Shown: in pieces, positions 1 to 14,700 of the stretch
Numbering within the stretch: the stretch's first letter is position 1
Layout: each line of letters begins with the position of its first letter
NCBI GenBank assembly: GCA_037576195.1
Contig: CM075101.1
Coordinates: 21,452,001-21,516,000 of the forward strand
Origin: Phytoseiulus persimilis
Taxonomy: Eukaryota; Arthropoda; Arachnida; Mesostigmata; Phytoseiidae
Length of the DNA stretch: 64,000 bases
Direction: 5' to 3'
Translations under genes and position numbers: made by a program
Notes under the pieces: generated by a model
What the model saw: only the letters and a program-made list of their open reading frames with translations
Database searches by the model: none
Told to the model about the DNA's origin: nothing

Positions 1-3000
1 GCCAGCAACGTCTTCAAACAACGCTCTGTCAACGATTACTTGGATTAAAGTGTTCCCGAGCGTGTTGTCAACTCGCTCGTTGACGTTAGAGACAACAGTG
101 ATTGAGTGAGTGAGCGAACAAGTGATAGAAGCCATCGGTTCGATCATCAAACCCCTCAAAATCATATTTGCCATCGTAGGCATCATTTTCGTCGCCATCA
201 AAGTGTCAACGGCAGCACTAGTGGCATCAGAATCAGCTACAGCTGGATCGCTATCGGCGGCGAGGAGAACCTAACACGTTGGAGGGGAGCGGGTGGTTGA
301 TGAAGTCAGCAGCTGAACAGCGAAGGCCACCACTGGGAGCAGAGGGCCCCTCAGCCATGCACTGATCCCATTTGGAATAGGCGCCCGCGTTTAGTTAACG
401 TTTTGTTCTTGGTTTTCCCACCCATCGTTTGCACGGCGCCTATCGAACCACTACTCATCACCACTCGATTGTCAAAGGTTGGCTTCACCTCGAGCAACGA
501 CATCGAATAGAAGCAACAAGAGAACGAAATCTTTGGAAGAACTCGCAGGAGATCCTCGGCGAATCCCGAGATCCAGTGACCATCGAGCGATCGCCATCGA
601 TCGGGAGCGATCTCGCTCAGCTCTGACTAAGTTTTAGTGGGTTCCAACGAGTGGGAAGCCGTGGGCTCGTTACACTCGACGGCTCCCTGTCGTATTGTCT
701 GCGTATTGTACTTCCCTGGAGCCACCTGTCTTTGGAGCTGTCATCGACTGGTTCAAGTTTTGAGGCGGAGCGCTTGCTGCCGGCGACAGAATCCAAGTTC
801 AATCTCGGCTATCAGCCTTCGGGAAGGAGTCGACGGAAAGTAGAGTCACTGAGCGCCGCACCTCATGCCATTATTGCTCGGTTCGTCTCATTTATCGGCA
901 TAGCGAGTCAGTCTCCCGAACAGTTCAACTAACTCTCTGGATCAATTCATTCCGAGGGTGGTGGCCCGAGCTCGCTAGCGGCCAGTTCCAGCAATCTAGG
1001 ATTACGGCGAGCTACGTCGGTTACGTGAACTGTATCGTCGTCATTTTATGCAACATCTGCAGGGAATTGTGAACGTGCTTCTACTGTCGGATTTAGCTGT
1101 TCGCTCAGTCCCGGTATTCACAGTGACCGCGACGGAAACAGGGATAATAACATCAATTTCTGTCCCTGTGTAACTTCTCACAGCCTGAATAAGTGACTCT
1201 TCAGGGTCGAGAGGGAGTGCTCCGTTTCCGTGTCTGGAAACAAGCGAAATTCCCACGTTCACCACTAGTTGAAGAGTCGCGAATCACGAGTTCGTGTTTG
1301 TCAAGTGGATTTTAAGTGTGACTCGTTGACCACTTCTGGATACGCAATTTCGTCGTCTAGCAGCACTGCCATGCATCACACTGCCAACACCAGGAGTGCG
1401 CGAGTCCTTCTCGGAGTCATCGTATCAGGTCAGTCAGAGGAGAACAGAGACAACGGCACCGCCGTCGAACGTCAACTGTCGTGCCAAACGAAATCTAAAC
1501 GCGAGCTCGTCCGAATTCTCTTTTCAAAGTGTGACGCTCCATCTCCAAAATGGGAACTCCGATGAGTGTATGCGCGACGCGCGGGTCGTTTCGGAATGGA
1601 ACCCGCTCGGTACCAAAATAAACTCTCAATTGTTTGGATGAGCCGTTGTGAAATGCTGTTCGGCGCTCAAGGACTCGTTCGAATGCCTGAGCAGGCCCAG
1701 AGTCAAAGTTACTATCCGATCTCTGGTTAACACATGTATGGATAGTCTCTCCGACTACGTGCACCCTAGATGAGACAAGAGGAACCATGTGTGTGGCTTC
1801 CAGTCACCGGTTCTGCTTGTGCCGGTCCATAACGCGCGTGAGTGCGACTCGCCGAGATTGTTGGAGGATGAGTGTTCGATTCGAAACGATGGAGGATCCC
1901 TTTCCGGTGAGAAGCGCGAGGCCCGATCATTAACTATTGAGCTCCAAGGAAGTCACGAATGAAAATTTGCCTTGTCCTGCGTCGATTCGAGGTGAATGGT
2001 GTTTTCCAGCTCCGCGCCATTTTTTGAGTGGCACCGAAGGAGAACTGGTTTCCGTTCTTGGCTCTGACTTTCTTCTGTCTCGATGCTCTCTCGTCTCCGG
2101 GCCCACTTCGCTTCAAGATATAGGTTCCCTTCGAAGCATAAAAAGTTAGTCGTCGTCCAGGTGGCGGAAAAACACCATCGTGGCTCGGTCGAGCGATTCT
2201 GTGACACTAAAGTTCTCTTTTCCGGGTACATCGCCACCAGAAACCTTGGAAGAAGAGATAAAGTAATGGGAGCGTTCTACGCACTGTTGCGGGATGAACT
2301 CTCTGCAGTGACGCAGAGCAGTTCGATTCAGAATGACGATGGCAGGGAAGCATGAGAAAGAGGACCGGGATTCCACTGAAAATTCTTGCGGTGAATGGAA
2401 TTCCGAACCCGAGTTTGTTGTGGTGACTGGCTGCAGTGTGGTAGTATGCCTCAAACAAGGGAAAGTCCAGAGACGTGTTTGGAAATTTCGCAACTCGATA
2501 CTCAGGATGGGCCGCGGCCAGACGAACGGAGACGGCAGAGTCGTCGTCTTTTCCGTCGGGGATACCCCAGACGCATCGATGGGTGCTGATAACGTCGGCA
2601 GCAGCCTTTGGGCTTTATTATATCTCGACCAGAGAGAAAATGCTCCTCTTCGCGTCTCAGATTACTCTTCTACTATGGCGGTCGAGGCGTTGACAAGCGC
2701 AAGAATCAGCACGAATGCGGTAGCGGTGAACGACGGTTGGAGAGCTCATTTCATTTCCTCGCTCTAGTTTGCGGAGCGCTCCGACAGGATTCGGGATGGG
2801 AACAGCTGATATCGATCGGGTGATTGCAATCTATGGACATGCGAGTCGACAGACGTTTCGTTTAGTTCCCACCGAGACTGCTCTCCGGCAGAGCTGGGAA
2901 GGCCACGAACACGGCTGGAGGAGAGGCAAGGCGTCTGGTTGGGAGGGCGGGGGGGATCCACTACATGTTCGAACCAAGCGGCGAACTACGTGCAGTTTGT

Positions 3001-5332
3001 GTACATAATATTTGTTGCACACCGTTGTTAGACCCTCGTCACCGCGAGCTTTGATCGTCGCCTTTCGTGACTGACCGGGCGACTGTTTGAACCATTCGCC
3101 CCGCCTAGAACCGTAGGTCCAGGTTGTGGAGTCGGCCCGCGAGCCATCGACCAGCGAAACCGGTCGAGGTTCCATCGGACGGTTATGGAGCGGCCGCGGA
3201 AACTCCACTCCGACGACTCTCTCGGATTGTCACCTGATCACTTCAAATTCAAATTGTGCACGTACGTACTTGATGCATATCGGGCAGCGCTGTATGATCC
3301 ATCCTCTATTGAGAGGGTGCGCCTCGCTGTCCCGAGGACGGCCAGCGATCCAGGGATATCGGGGGATTTTCTGCTGCTCAACTTCAGACGACTGCAAGTG
3401 AACGAGCTGAGCGATGTTGGGCTAGGAAACAAATGCTCAGATGGATTGAATGAAGTGGAGTGAGGATCAAGGATATCTGCGAAGATTGGAGTAGCGCCCT
3501 GTATGGATAAGTCGGAGCTTCGTCTTCAAGCCATGGACTAAGCTCGTTACTTCCAATGTCAAGTTGTTGAACAGACTTTGGTTCGAGCCGCGGCAGCGTA
3601 TGACAATGCTAACCGAAGCAAGGTCAAAGTGTTTGTGCTCCTTTAGAACGGCGAATAACTCGCTGCGAGCGATGTGCTCTGAATGAGATGGCATATTCAT
3701 TCAGGCGAGCCGGTCGACTTCTGGCCGTGTTTCGCTGAAACGGAACGATGTCCTAGGGGCTCTCAGTGAACCTCGTCGCGCCTGGAGCTCTTTGGGGAGC
3801 GACGTCGTCCACGAAACCTGGGTCGTCTGGGACATCTTCATTTCTCGGCATCCACGGCCTCGTTCCACATGGGAGCTTCTGCTGTATTTTTCTTCGGATC
3901 GAAGGGATCTTCGAAGCGCAGGTCAACCTTGTACGCGGATGGTGAAGGCCAAGGTCGTAGATTTCAGCTCCATCATTGCGAATATTTGGCCGCTTCCAAC
4001 GTGGTTTCCATGGTCAGTCACTCCCCACGCGGTCATCCCTGACACGATCGTCTTCGATGGCCGCGTTTGTGAAATTCGCTCGCTCTTTGAACTAAAGCAC
4101 GAGCTAGTTAGAACAATAAGCTTGCAGAAACTGGTTGGAGAAGGGTGGTCGGGATCAGTTGGAATTTCCAAGCGATGTCGCTGAGGTCCGTCGGGAGAAA
4201 CCGTCGTGGTGGCTTCTTCGAATGAGAGCACCGGCAAATAGATCTCCATTGCCCAACTTGGAAAGGTAATTTCATCTCCGAGCGGAGAGATGGGATGCCC
4301 AACCGAGAGACCGAGTGGGATGAGAGACAGAGAAACATCATATCCCTTCCTCGTTGGTGGTCACCGGCCCTACCGATGCGGCGTTTCTCGAATCCCGTGC
4401 TCTCGCTGTTCAGCCCGATTCAGTTTATTCTGGTGCTCAGCTTGAAACAGCTCACTGTTCCGCCGCCGCCGCCGCCGATACTAGTATTGCTCGGGGCACG
4501 AATGAGAGACACAAATTAGCAAATATATGTGGTCGACCAGAATGGCAGCGAACAACAGCGAGAAAAATCAAAAATAGTCATGCAGTGTAGCGTTGTGGGA
4601 GCCATCGCTCTGTCAGAAGTGGTCGTCGTCGTTGTTGTTGCTGCCCGTGAGTTCGCTCCTTCGCTCGTTGCTTCGTTCCCTCGTTTTAAGAGGCAGCCAC
4701 GTGACATTCGCAAAGCTTTCGACGAGCGTCGCTTCACCAGTACGAGCGGCGGCGGGACCAGAGGCGGCAGCGGGACTGTTTATGCTAATTTGCACGAGAG
4801 ACACTCGGCTTGAACAGAAGAGAGGAGGAAAAACGTATTATTTGACTGACTCGATTTGAGCTTCTGCCTTCAAACAAGAGCGACGACAGCGCTAAAAGGA
4901 ACAAATGTCCTCGCGTTCACGCCTGAAGCTTGTGAGGTGATCGTTGTTGCCATCGCTGGGCCGTTTCTGGCCCTCTCGCATCCGCGAAGGCCATCCTCAA
5001 CAGGTCAGGAACGCGAGCGGGCGCAAAGTCGACGAAGATGGAGACATCGAGAGGATTTCACCGACACACACAGATACACACACATACACAAGCACACATA
5101 TAGATGAGTCATGCCTGAACGCTTTCCGAGAACGAATTGGAGCCGATCCAACTCCGACTCTGATGTCATCATCGGTGTTCTCCCCCAGTTCTGTTGTTCG
5201 AGCGACAGAAACACGGTTTCGAGCAGAGAGGGAGTCCTCGATCCCGCTCGCACGATTCTCAAACACGTCCTCAACAAAGAGTGTCTCTTTGGAGGCGACT
5301 GAGTGCCTGTCTGTCTGAAAGCAAGTGCCGGC
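1..5332. other. Unassigned non-coding DNA, left end
   Basis: No open frame here exceeds about 145 codons, and none of the translations resembles a known protein. Frames on both strands overlap freely, which is typical of non-coding DNA with few TA-containing stops. Visible items are a short GTC/GTT trinucleotide tract near 4620-4643 and a CA repeat at 5064-5100. It may include a non-coding exon ending at the 5333 donor, but that is speculative. Confidence 0.5.
5064..5100. repeat. Imperfect (CA)n microsatellite
   Basis: Runs of ACAC broken by GAT, CAT and AAG. All frames through it give Thr/His/Cys-rich artefact peptides. Confidence 0.85.
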
Positions 5333-5340
5333 GTAAGTAT
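5333..5340 (+). other. Candidate lone donor GGC|GTAAGTAT
   Basis: GTAAGTAT is a near-perfect 5' splice-site intron end. It lies about 230 bases after a CA repeat and has no coding frame I recognise upstream, so it could close a non-coding first exon of a plus-strand gene. Other donor-like plus-strand sites are at 18067, 21177, 34240 and 54743. None is supported by a coding exon. Confidence 0.2.
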
Positions 5341-5655
5341 GTCTGGCAGCGGGAAAGGTGAATTGGTGGGTGGGTTAGTCGGTGGCCCGCTGACTGTGAA
5401 ACGACTGAGCTGAGTGAATTCGAAGCAACTAGCGGTTCACGCCAATTGGACACTGTTCACGCCTGCGGCAACCCGCTTCGAGCGGGGTTATCAGCCGCTG
5501 CGCCAACAAACCACTCAATTCCGATGAGATGAGAGACTGTCGCCGATGAATGGCGACGCCAAGAGATACGAATGCGTTCCGACAGCAGGTACAATACGAC
5601 TGGAGGGAAGCGAAAAGGAGAGTTCATTGAGGTCTACGTTTTGACGGTCGTCGTC

Positions 5656-5675
5656 GTCGAGCCGGTCGGCTCGAC
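5656..5675. repeat. Perfect 8-bp inverted repeat, 4-base loop
   Basis: GTCGAGCC-GGTC-GGCTCGAC can fold into a hairpin. It follows a GTC trinucleotide tract. No terminator or RNA gene context was seen. Confidence 0.7.
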
Positions 5676-8532
5676 CGTCCCGTTGTTATTGTGCCTCTGA
5701 GCGAGAATTCCAGCTCACCGAGAAGACTGTTCGAGCACTGTTACTTCATTCGATGATGTGGAATTGCGTCTCATTTCCTGTGGTCGCCTCTGTCCGCGAC
5801 AGTTCAAAGGTGGGCTACTTCCGACGCGACGTGCCGTGGCGTAGGAGCCGGGTCCGCCCGGGAAGGGAAACCCATTCGGGAAGCCAGAGTGACGCCGCCG
5901 CCGTCGTTACTAATGCTGTTGTTGAAGTGATGTCCTTGTCAATGTCCCATCGATGCCGTCCCGTTTTAAGATAAGCGAACTATCGGCCGGGAGCTAGATG
6001 GCCGATCCATCCAGCCAAGTGACGATCAACTTCCTCCTCGGCTCATCGCTAAGGGCATAAGTGGCCAATGGAGTTTATCTGAGAGTACATGTCGCCTTCT
6101 ACTCTGTCGGCGGACGGGCCGAGCGAGCTCCTTTCGTTCATCTGTAATGCTGGATTTCGGAATGCGGGACTGCCGGCCCGCTTTCTCTCTCGGTTCGCTC
6201 GGCCTCTCTGCTCTCTCGGTTCGACTCCCCCGTTTCTCGGTTGGTTCGGCGCCCCCTCCGAGGCGCATGAATCTGAGCCAAGGAGTTGATTCTCGCTCCC
6301 TCTTTGACTCGCGGGCCCGTTGAGCCCCTCTGGCACGCGCTGGTCGGGCCCTGTCGAACGACATCCTTCGGAGGCATCCTTCTTTCCGTGAGGTCTGCTC
6401 TCGACTGTGCTGAATGCTGTCTCCTTTCTATTGCGCCTGAAGGAGCCGACAACGGGGAGTAGGTTCCTCGGACGACTGGCACCGACAGCGACCAGACCGA
6501 CTACCGAGCGCGGACACGGTAACCAACGTACCTTCGCTGTGGAGGAATAATTGAGCAACCTCCAGTCGTCGTTGAATGATATTCTACTGACGAGGCTTCC
6601 GTGCGAAACGCTGACTCATAACACCAGCCGCGCGAGGAACGAACTGACCGAGGCGGGACGACAACGGGCCGGCGGAGGGTGAGGGGCAGACGAGAAGAAA
6701 GCCACGCTGCAATCTGCTCAAGCGCAAGAATCATTCCTGTCATGGAGACGATTAGACGCCGAACGTTTGAATGACGAGAGTTTAATATGAGCCGAACGTT
6801 GCGATGCCGTATGAGGCCCCGTCCAAGGGTTTTCTCTTGCTTGCCCGCTGAGAGCCTGACCGAGCAGGCTGACTACGCGAGCCTGACAAGCGCCCCCCGT
6901 CCCCCCTCTCACGATATTACCACTACAGAGTTCCAACGACTCTCAGCACTTTCTGCAATGGCTGTCCCGGAGGTTTTTTGATCATTGCCATGATCTACAC
7001 AGTTCCCTCGGGATTTCGACCCCCAAAAAAATCCAATCTAATCCGTCATCGCCACTCTCCGAGAGTTCGTGCATGCTTGCTACTTCCCGCTACTTTTCGC
7101 CGCCAATTTAGCGGTTTTTGATCCTGACCTCGGCCGCCCTGGCTTGATGAGCTCCGAACGACGCGGGCTCCCGGTCCCGGAGTTTCGTTTGGAGGGGAAC
7201 TCGTCGTCGGAAAACGGAATCGAGATGCGGGACTCGTAGAAATTTCTCAAGAATAGCTCGATGCGCCGCAAAGTTTTGCTCCCCACAACACACCGCGCAG
7301 GAACTCCTTCCACCGCGGAGGCACCGCTCCTAGAAAGCCGGGCTACTAGGGAAGACGCCGTTGAAGGTCCTAATTAGACGACGGCGGAGCACGAGATGCT
7401 CTTCGTCGTTGACGACGTTCCCGCGCTCCAGTCTCCTGGTATTGCGTGCTGAACCGTTTGCCCTCGCTCGCTCGCGTACTGCTTGCAGACGGACCAAAAG
7501 ACAGACGCACACGCACGCGCACTCATCGCCAACCAGCCAGACACACTCACCACAGTATGGGCTGCTGACAAAGTTAATCAGGCAAGTGTTTATCAAGACT
7601 TTGTCCTGCCGCTTATCCAGGCTTTGCGACCGGCCGCTCGGCAAGCAAGCATAGCAGAAGGGCCACGACGTCGAGCCTGGGGATTTTGTTCATCCTGTGT
7701 GTGGTAATCAAGCCAAGCGGGCTCCTCGCCTGACCCTTCCTTGCCAACCTCTGTCCCTCCTTGCCTTTCTCCAGTGGTTCTTGCTCTAGCCCACCGAGCG
7801 GTCCACCGCCCAAACGGCGAGCCCGCCGTCTTACGAACGAACGATAGATCCGACCAACCAACCGACCATGGGTAGTGTCCGAGGAGGCATCGCGGGGGCT
7901 GCGCCCCGGTAGTTTGCCCTTCCTCCGATCAAGCCCGAGATTTCATCGCACTCAACGAGTCCTGATTCGTGGACGCGGGGCTGGCCGATAGCAGTTGCTC
8001 GCGGGAGACGAGCCGACTTGAGACAGAATTTCATCACCCACCGGATCGCATGGCAATGAGCGAGAAGAACGACGGCGGAGATCAGACTTGCATCGAGTTG
8101 AGTAGGATGAGCGCTGTTATCACGAGGTTGATTGCGCAGCTCTTCTCGAACTACGTGACGTGCCTCGGACGAGCACTTCAGCAGCACAAGTGCGGACTGG
8201 CATTCTCGAACCGCTTCGATCCATGTCAAAATCGTCATCGTTTTCGTCTGAGCCTCCGATGCCTGATCCGATGCTGAGGAGAGCTTTTGTGGGAAACTGC
8301 AGAGTTATCATGCCGCACTACTCAGGAGGGTTGGATGATCGTTCGGAGCGAAGGTGCGACGGAGCTCTTCTTCCTCGAGAGCCCGATCTAGGGCTGTTCA
8401 AACCTGTTCATCGTTCCGAGAAGTTCCGGCGAAAGTCATGTCTACTCTAGTCACTATCCCGACTGACATGAGCTCCTGAATCGGATTCGACCGAACGCAA
8501 CAGCGGCCTTCGTGCCGATTCTCGAACAATGG

Positions 8533-8549
8533 CCCGCCCGCCCGCCCGC
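8533..8549. repeat. (CCCG)n tetranucleotide repeat
   Basis: About four copies of CCCG, perfect. Confidence 0.8.
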
Positions 8550-11500
8550 TCTAAAGGCTCACCCGAGAGTGGCACCCGAGCTCACCTGTGTGTGTCTGTG
8601 TGAAACGCTTGACTTGACGATTAGCCCAAGACGGCGCGCTGCCAAACGCGGGGACGCTCCTTTGTCATTGCTCCTCGAAAACCGTCCATCATAGTCGAAG
8701 TTTGTACGTGCATCCATCTGTCCGTTTTCCGCCCGCCGGGCTCAAAGCGGGCTTGTCAGCAGAGTGCTCGAGAACAGAGAGCTGCGTTTAGGTGCTTTGA
8801 GGGAAGATTCATTTCTCTTCAGGAAGGTGAAAGAAAGTCGGGGTGAAATTCGACCCGAGTCTCGGGACGAGTCTCGAAATCGTCAGAGGAACTCTTCTAT
8901 GGAATCGGTGGAGGCTCATTGTCAGTGTTACGAGTGAATATTTGCTCTGTGCTCTATTTTTTCCGAAAGTCCAGCGAGGTGTCCTCCGTTGGGGACTCCT
9001 GGGTCGGCTAAAACATAGAGTTCAGTGTCCTCGTCCTATCGTGGTTCCTGCTGAGGCGACCATATCGTAGTCTCTCGGTAGCGGTGCTGTTGTTGTTGGC
9101 GGCAATGTCGATCGCGGTGTCCGGTGTGTATTAGTGGCGTTATCGGTCTTGGTGGAGAGAGGGACCGTGTGAGCCATAAGTCAGTGTAATGCGTCTCTCG
9201 ACGGCGCGCTACGGTGTCACGGGTGGAAATTTTCATTAATTTCGTCTTGATAGGGCTCTAATTGGCTGCTTCACAAGAATCCACAAACGAATGGGTGCGC
9301 GGGCAACGGGTGTTATCGGAGTCAACTTCAATTGAACCTAATCAATACACGAGGATTTCCCACCTGACTAGCCGGCTTGCAGCCCTTCGTCGTTCGCCTC
9401 TGCCGAGAATATCCTCGATTCCAAATCGACTTTTGAACAAACGAACGAACGCCAGATAAATGATTGAGCGCGGGGAGGGAGAACTCGTTCCCTGAACTTG
9501 CTCTAATTGACACGGTATCAAACGCAAGAACTTTTCCTCGGATTGTGTCCCGCCAAAAATATATTCGTCTTGCTTCCGCCTCGCTCGTTCGGAGGCCATG
9601 ATTCTCAGCTTCCACCCGAGTCGGCACCGCTTCGGCGCGGCGCTCAAAAACAGAATACTAGAAGCGGACGAGCACCACTTTTCCTTCCCGAGCAGGTTTG
9701 GAAGTCGTCTTCTCGAACACATCGATTCGCAAACGACGGAGCCTTGCCGCCGGAAGGTCGTGGCGGAAAAATTTAGACGATACCAGAGGAGGAGGACGGA
9801 AATGAGGATAAGTGGTCCGAGATTCCAACAAAGATGATTGCATGCAACCCTATCGTGTTTGTCATGCGAACATGACGGAACGGAAGCGAGCGAAGTCTTC
9901 CAGCCGTTCATCGTGGAGAGTCTTTAGAGAAAACTCAAGAGGAGGGAATGACGCGGGCTTTTTGTTTGCGCTGGAGCTTTCCGCTGAGATTGTTCGGTCT
10001 GAGACATTTGACGGCTGTTTCCCCTCCTTTCGCTGAGAGCGCGAGCTTCCACTTCAATCAATCGTCGGCCCTCAGCATCGTGTTCTCCGGTACCGTTCCG
10101 GCCGAACGAGACGAGGCTGAAAAAACAACTCGAACAAGCGTTCCTGATTGTTGTCGTCGACGCCGGCGATGTTGTTGTCGTTGTTTTATTGAATGTGGAA
10201 ATTTCGTTTGTCGAAACCCCCGCTCCGTCTTCGAGCCAACGATTGCTTAACAAGTGCAAATTCTATTAGAGCCGGAACAACGTGAATTCTCATCCGACAG
10301 CCGCTCGCAGCGCCTCACTTGATGCTGTCGCTGAGCGATGGTTGTTGGAATCGAGGCTCGATCTCGACGGGGAGCTTCTCCGCAATAGCCGATGAGTTCT
10401 GACTCGAATCCAGAGATCGGACGCACAGAATCGTCAACATGAAGGTAAAGACCTCTTTGGCGATGAGCCTCGAGCGGAGCTGTCTCGTGAGAGTGACTCC
10501 GAGGATGTTACCACGATTTCCCTGTTTGTTCTTTGCCATCGAAACGCCGGCTTGCCTCAGGAGTCGCTCGGTTGCCTCTCGGGCCGATGCGGCCTAGTCG
10601 CCGCGCGGTCCGTCCACTTGCCTTGTGCTTGCCTTGTTGCCTTCTCAACTGCGATAGAAGAGCCCTTCAAATCGAACGGAAACGAACCCACGATGGGGCG
10701 ACACCCTCGAGCTGGGCGACGGGAGAACCGCCGCACCGAGTGTTTCATGTAGTACATAGTTCCAGGCTGGCGTGGAACACCGCTGCCGCGAAAGACTCAA
10801 CGTTAGCAGAGACTGAATCGGCGGCGTACGGAGGAGGGACCCGAGGCGTTCCGCGAACATCTTCACTTTGGAGGAGGTGTCGACCGACGGCTGACGCGAG
10901 AGGGGATTCCGATCATCTGCGTGTTTCGGTCGCTCGAATTTCAGTCTCCGCGAGAGCATCAGCGAGTTCGCCATCAAGCCGAGGAGCTACTAAATCAGGT
11001 GGACGAATCCATACTCCCATCTGAACGAGACTTCACCCGAATGGAGCAAATGGAGGTTCCTGACAGCTTTCCCCTGCTCCCACCGTCTTTCGGGTCTATT
11101 CGCTCGCCGGCTAGCTCGCGCTTACGACCAGCCGTTCTATGATCTCTTCTTGGCTGTGTTCGCTCCTTTCCGCCCGCCGAGCCGTCGGCCGGCCAGTCGG
11201 CCATAAAGGAATATTCCTCCCGCGCCCAAGGACCTCATCCGTTAGAATATAGACGAGGGAAAATAGCCGCTCGCAGCAGACAAAGAGAAAATAAAGAATA
11301 GTGGACGAGTGATTTGTGTCCTTTTTTTTTCTCCTTTCCGAGAGTTGGAAATAAGTGGATCCGGAACGGGGTCGGGCAGGGTCTTCAAGGTGGGAGTCGC
11401 GAGGGGCGTGTTGGGGGACTGGCAAACGGCGTCCAACGCGACAGGAAGAGAGAGCCCTCGGAACTCCGGAGGAAGGAATTCCTGCCAACAGCTGGAGCCT

Positions 11501-11756
11501 GCGCCAGCCGCTCGTCGTGAATCCCTCCATCGGTCCCGGATCCATCTTGCGTCTCGACCACGCGAAGCTTTCGTTTCCTCGCGGGCCGACGAGCCGGAGG
11601 ATGGAAAGAGGGGAACAGGGGCGGCCTATATTTTACTCCTTTATTGGCGTATATTTTCCAGGTTATAAACTGGACCAACCGCCCACTGAACTGAAGGTTT
11701 CCTTCTCGTTCGTCCGCTGGCGCGGCACGCTTGACCGGCATACTTCGGACCGGTTT

Positions 11757-11775
11757 TCTCTCTCTCTCTCTCTCT
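11757..11775. repeat. (TC)n microsatellite
   Basis: About nine TC units. Could serve as a pyrimidine tract on the plus strand, but no suitable AG follows closely. Confidence 0.85.
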
Positions 11776-14700
11776 TCCGTTCTCTACGCTCGCGTGCGAT
11801 GCGGCTCATTCGTTGCACGACGACCGATCTCTCGCGGCTCGGTTGCAGCCGCATGACGGCGGTCTCGCGCGCTGTGCAACCCTTCCGCCGGGAACCTCCT
11901 TCGCTTGACAACGGTTGAGCCTGGTTCGTCGCCGTCGTCCATTTCATGGGGTCAAGTTGGAACAGCTGTCCAAGCCTTTGGAGGAAATGGGGCTGATTCG
12001 GTGCCGCCTGATTTGAGCTGAGCGCCGAAGAGGTGGATCTCTTTTCCTCTCTCCGGAAGGACTTTGTCTTCTCGATGATCGAACGGCGGCGGCTGCGGCG
12101 CGGGGAGTCAGAGTCCTTCACGCAACTACATGAGCCCTGCCTCGACCGGATCTTCTACTTACGTGGACGACATCGAGAAATACCTACGCGCCGGTCGGTT
12201 GTTCGCGCCTTCCAGACGGTTCGCGTCCTCAGCGGGCAAACACCGCGCGCTGATAATCGCGTGGATGGCCTGCTTTCCAATAATATCAGCACCTGAACGG
12301 TGTGGAACCGTCGCGGAAGATGGAACGACACCGAGTCATGATGCTGTCTGATGGATCAACACAGCAAACGCCGGAAGTGGGGCCGGAACTCGATCTCTCC
12401 TCACTTCTCGTCGCTCAGATTCCTCTCTTGGCCCGCGAAGTGATCGTCCGCTCCGGGGACGAGCGAGATCATCGGAGCTAAAACCCCGTGCATTGGTCAA
12501 CAAGGCTCGCCTGACCGTGGGAAAAGGATCCGGGCTCAAATATACTCGGCCGGGCAGAAGACAGATGTGTGGACAGAAATGTTTACTCGGGTGAACGTTT
12601 TTATCCCGGCTCTTATTGGTTCGTCATGTGTCGCAGAGAACAAATGTGTTTCCAGCCGACTGAAATGAGTTTCAATTTGCATGGATACCAACGCATGTAC
12701 ACCAAGTCTCGGGGAACGTCTCTAGCAAGAGCGTCGATACGTCATTCGATTTTTTCTCCTTCCCGCGTTTCTCCCCTTCTTCCCTTTGTTTTGGAACGAC
12801 GGACTGATGAAACGGACGGATGGGCGGGGAACAAGCGATCAGGCAATCTTCGAGCGGTCTGAGCTCTCGACGAGCTCGACGGAATCGTTCGAGCGGTATT
12901 CATTCGATTTCCGAAGTTCACGGATCCTTGTAAAAGAACATCCAGGGCTGTGTTGCATCGCGCGGCAAACTATTTTGCTCACTCGAAGGTGCTATGGCCG
13001 ACGTCGCGACGTGAAGCTCTTGTTGTATAGATAGATCGCTGCGAGCACCGAACAACTTTCCCGGGACGGGGATGTATTAGGACTTGACGATGATCTCGAT
13101 ACACAAGTAGATGATCCTGTGATCCGATTTAGAACTATCCGACAGCCGAGAGCGAATCGATGCTCATGGAGCACTTGGGGTGTGGGAAATCGGAATGACG
13201 GAGGAGGAAACGAAGAAAAAGTTTCAGAAGAATGGAAGTTTATGTTCTGAGAAACAACAATGGAACTCGTGAGCCGTGTTGTATATGCCTCTGGCAAAAC
13301 CCACCGAAGAGCCTTGAATTCCTAACAAACCGAGTTCCGTGAAGAGAATGCGGATCAGAGTTTCACGACAGTCTGTCGGATCGACGAACGAACGAACGAC
13401 CGAAGCAGAAGAATAAGTGAGACGAAACGCGTCGGAGAGAGCTCTGCGAGTATCTGGCGGCGGGCCGCAGCCGACGTTAATAGCAGCAGCTGCCGGGGCT
13501 GTAGTGAAGTAGTAAACGCTTTCGAAGAATGCTGCGGATCTGGGACAACGGAGATTTTAAAACAAGTGTGGGCTGGTGAAAAACCAAAAATACTTTTCAG
13601 AAGCGAAAAAGAGGAAAAATGTAACGGATGGATTCTTGTCGTCGTTGACGCAGCGGCGGCCGTCGTCGACCCATCACCGCCGCGCCGTTGGAGCTGCTTT
13701 TAAGTGAGAAACATCTCCAGGAAAACGGCAGAAGTTCAGCTCCGCGCACCAATAAGAACGGAAAAATCGCCAACAACCAAAAACCGGAACAACCAGCGAC
13801 CGAAGAGGGAAAAATGGCACCGCGCATCGATTCGACTGAAACAACGGACGGCGCGAAAAAGTGTGGGATCGAGCGGGTGCGGAGAAGTTGGACAGAAAAA
13901 AAAACGAAAGTGAAGGCAACGTTCATCGTTGCAGGAGCGGATTCGGGTAAATGGACGTTTTTCTCAAACATGAAAGTCATCGAGAACCGGGTCGGGTCCG
14001 TGAACTGCTCCTGGCTCGAAAGTCGTTGGAACAATCTGAATTATTGTAGCTCAAGTTCTCAAAAGCCGTTCTCGAGAAACCAGGAGTTCTCTTGGCAGCC
14101 ACTCGGCTTCCAGATTGCTTCGGATCGTCTGGTCAATCGCGGTTATTCTACCGACGGGAACCCGAAACCACTGGCCGTCCCTGATCGCAATCCGTGTAGT
14201 CATGGATTGGAGCCAGGAAGTTCGAGCTTCAATCATGAATCTTGATCAACTTTTCCACCTGGCTGAACACATGAATGAATTCCGAGTGAATTCCTTAGTT
14301 CCATGATGACATCAGCTAGCTCCAATCGACCCATATTCCAACGCCATTATTCCCGAGTCGAAAGACGTTAGAAGACCTCGAGCCTGCAAGATCTAGTCAT
14401 GCCGCGAGCCATCAACATCAGCGAGCTCTTTCCTCTTGTCGGCAGATGCAGAGTTGCAACGAGCGTCCTGTCAACTAGGCTCGACTAAAACGCACAATTC
14501 CCGTCGTTCGGCACGCTCGTCAAAAATCCAGGGTCGAAATCGCGTTCTAAAATCCTCCTCGAGCTGCCGCCCACGCTCCTTCATTCTACCTCCTGGATCA
14601 ATAGCTTTTGTCCGCACGAGGTAGAAATGATCCTTCGCCTCCGGTCCGTCGGGGGCAACGATCTCCCCGGCGCCGGATGTAATGCCTGGCGGGTTGCTGC

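Noticed and set aside
8581-8588. Minus-strand CAG|GTGAG match
   Set aside because: The sequence before it is a CA/GA repeat and not a pyrimidine tract, so it is at most a donor.
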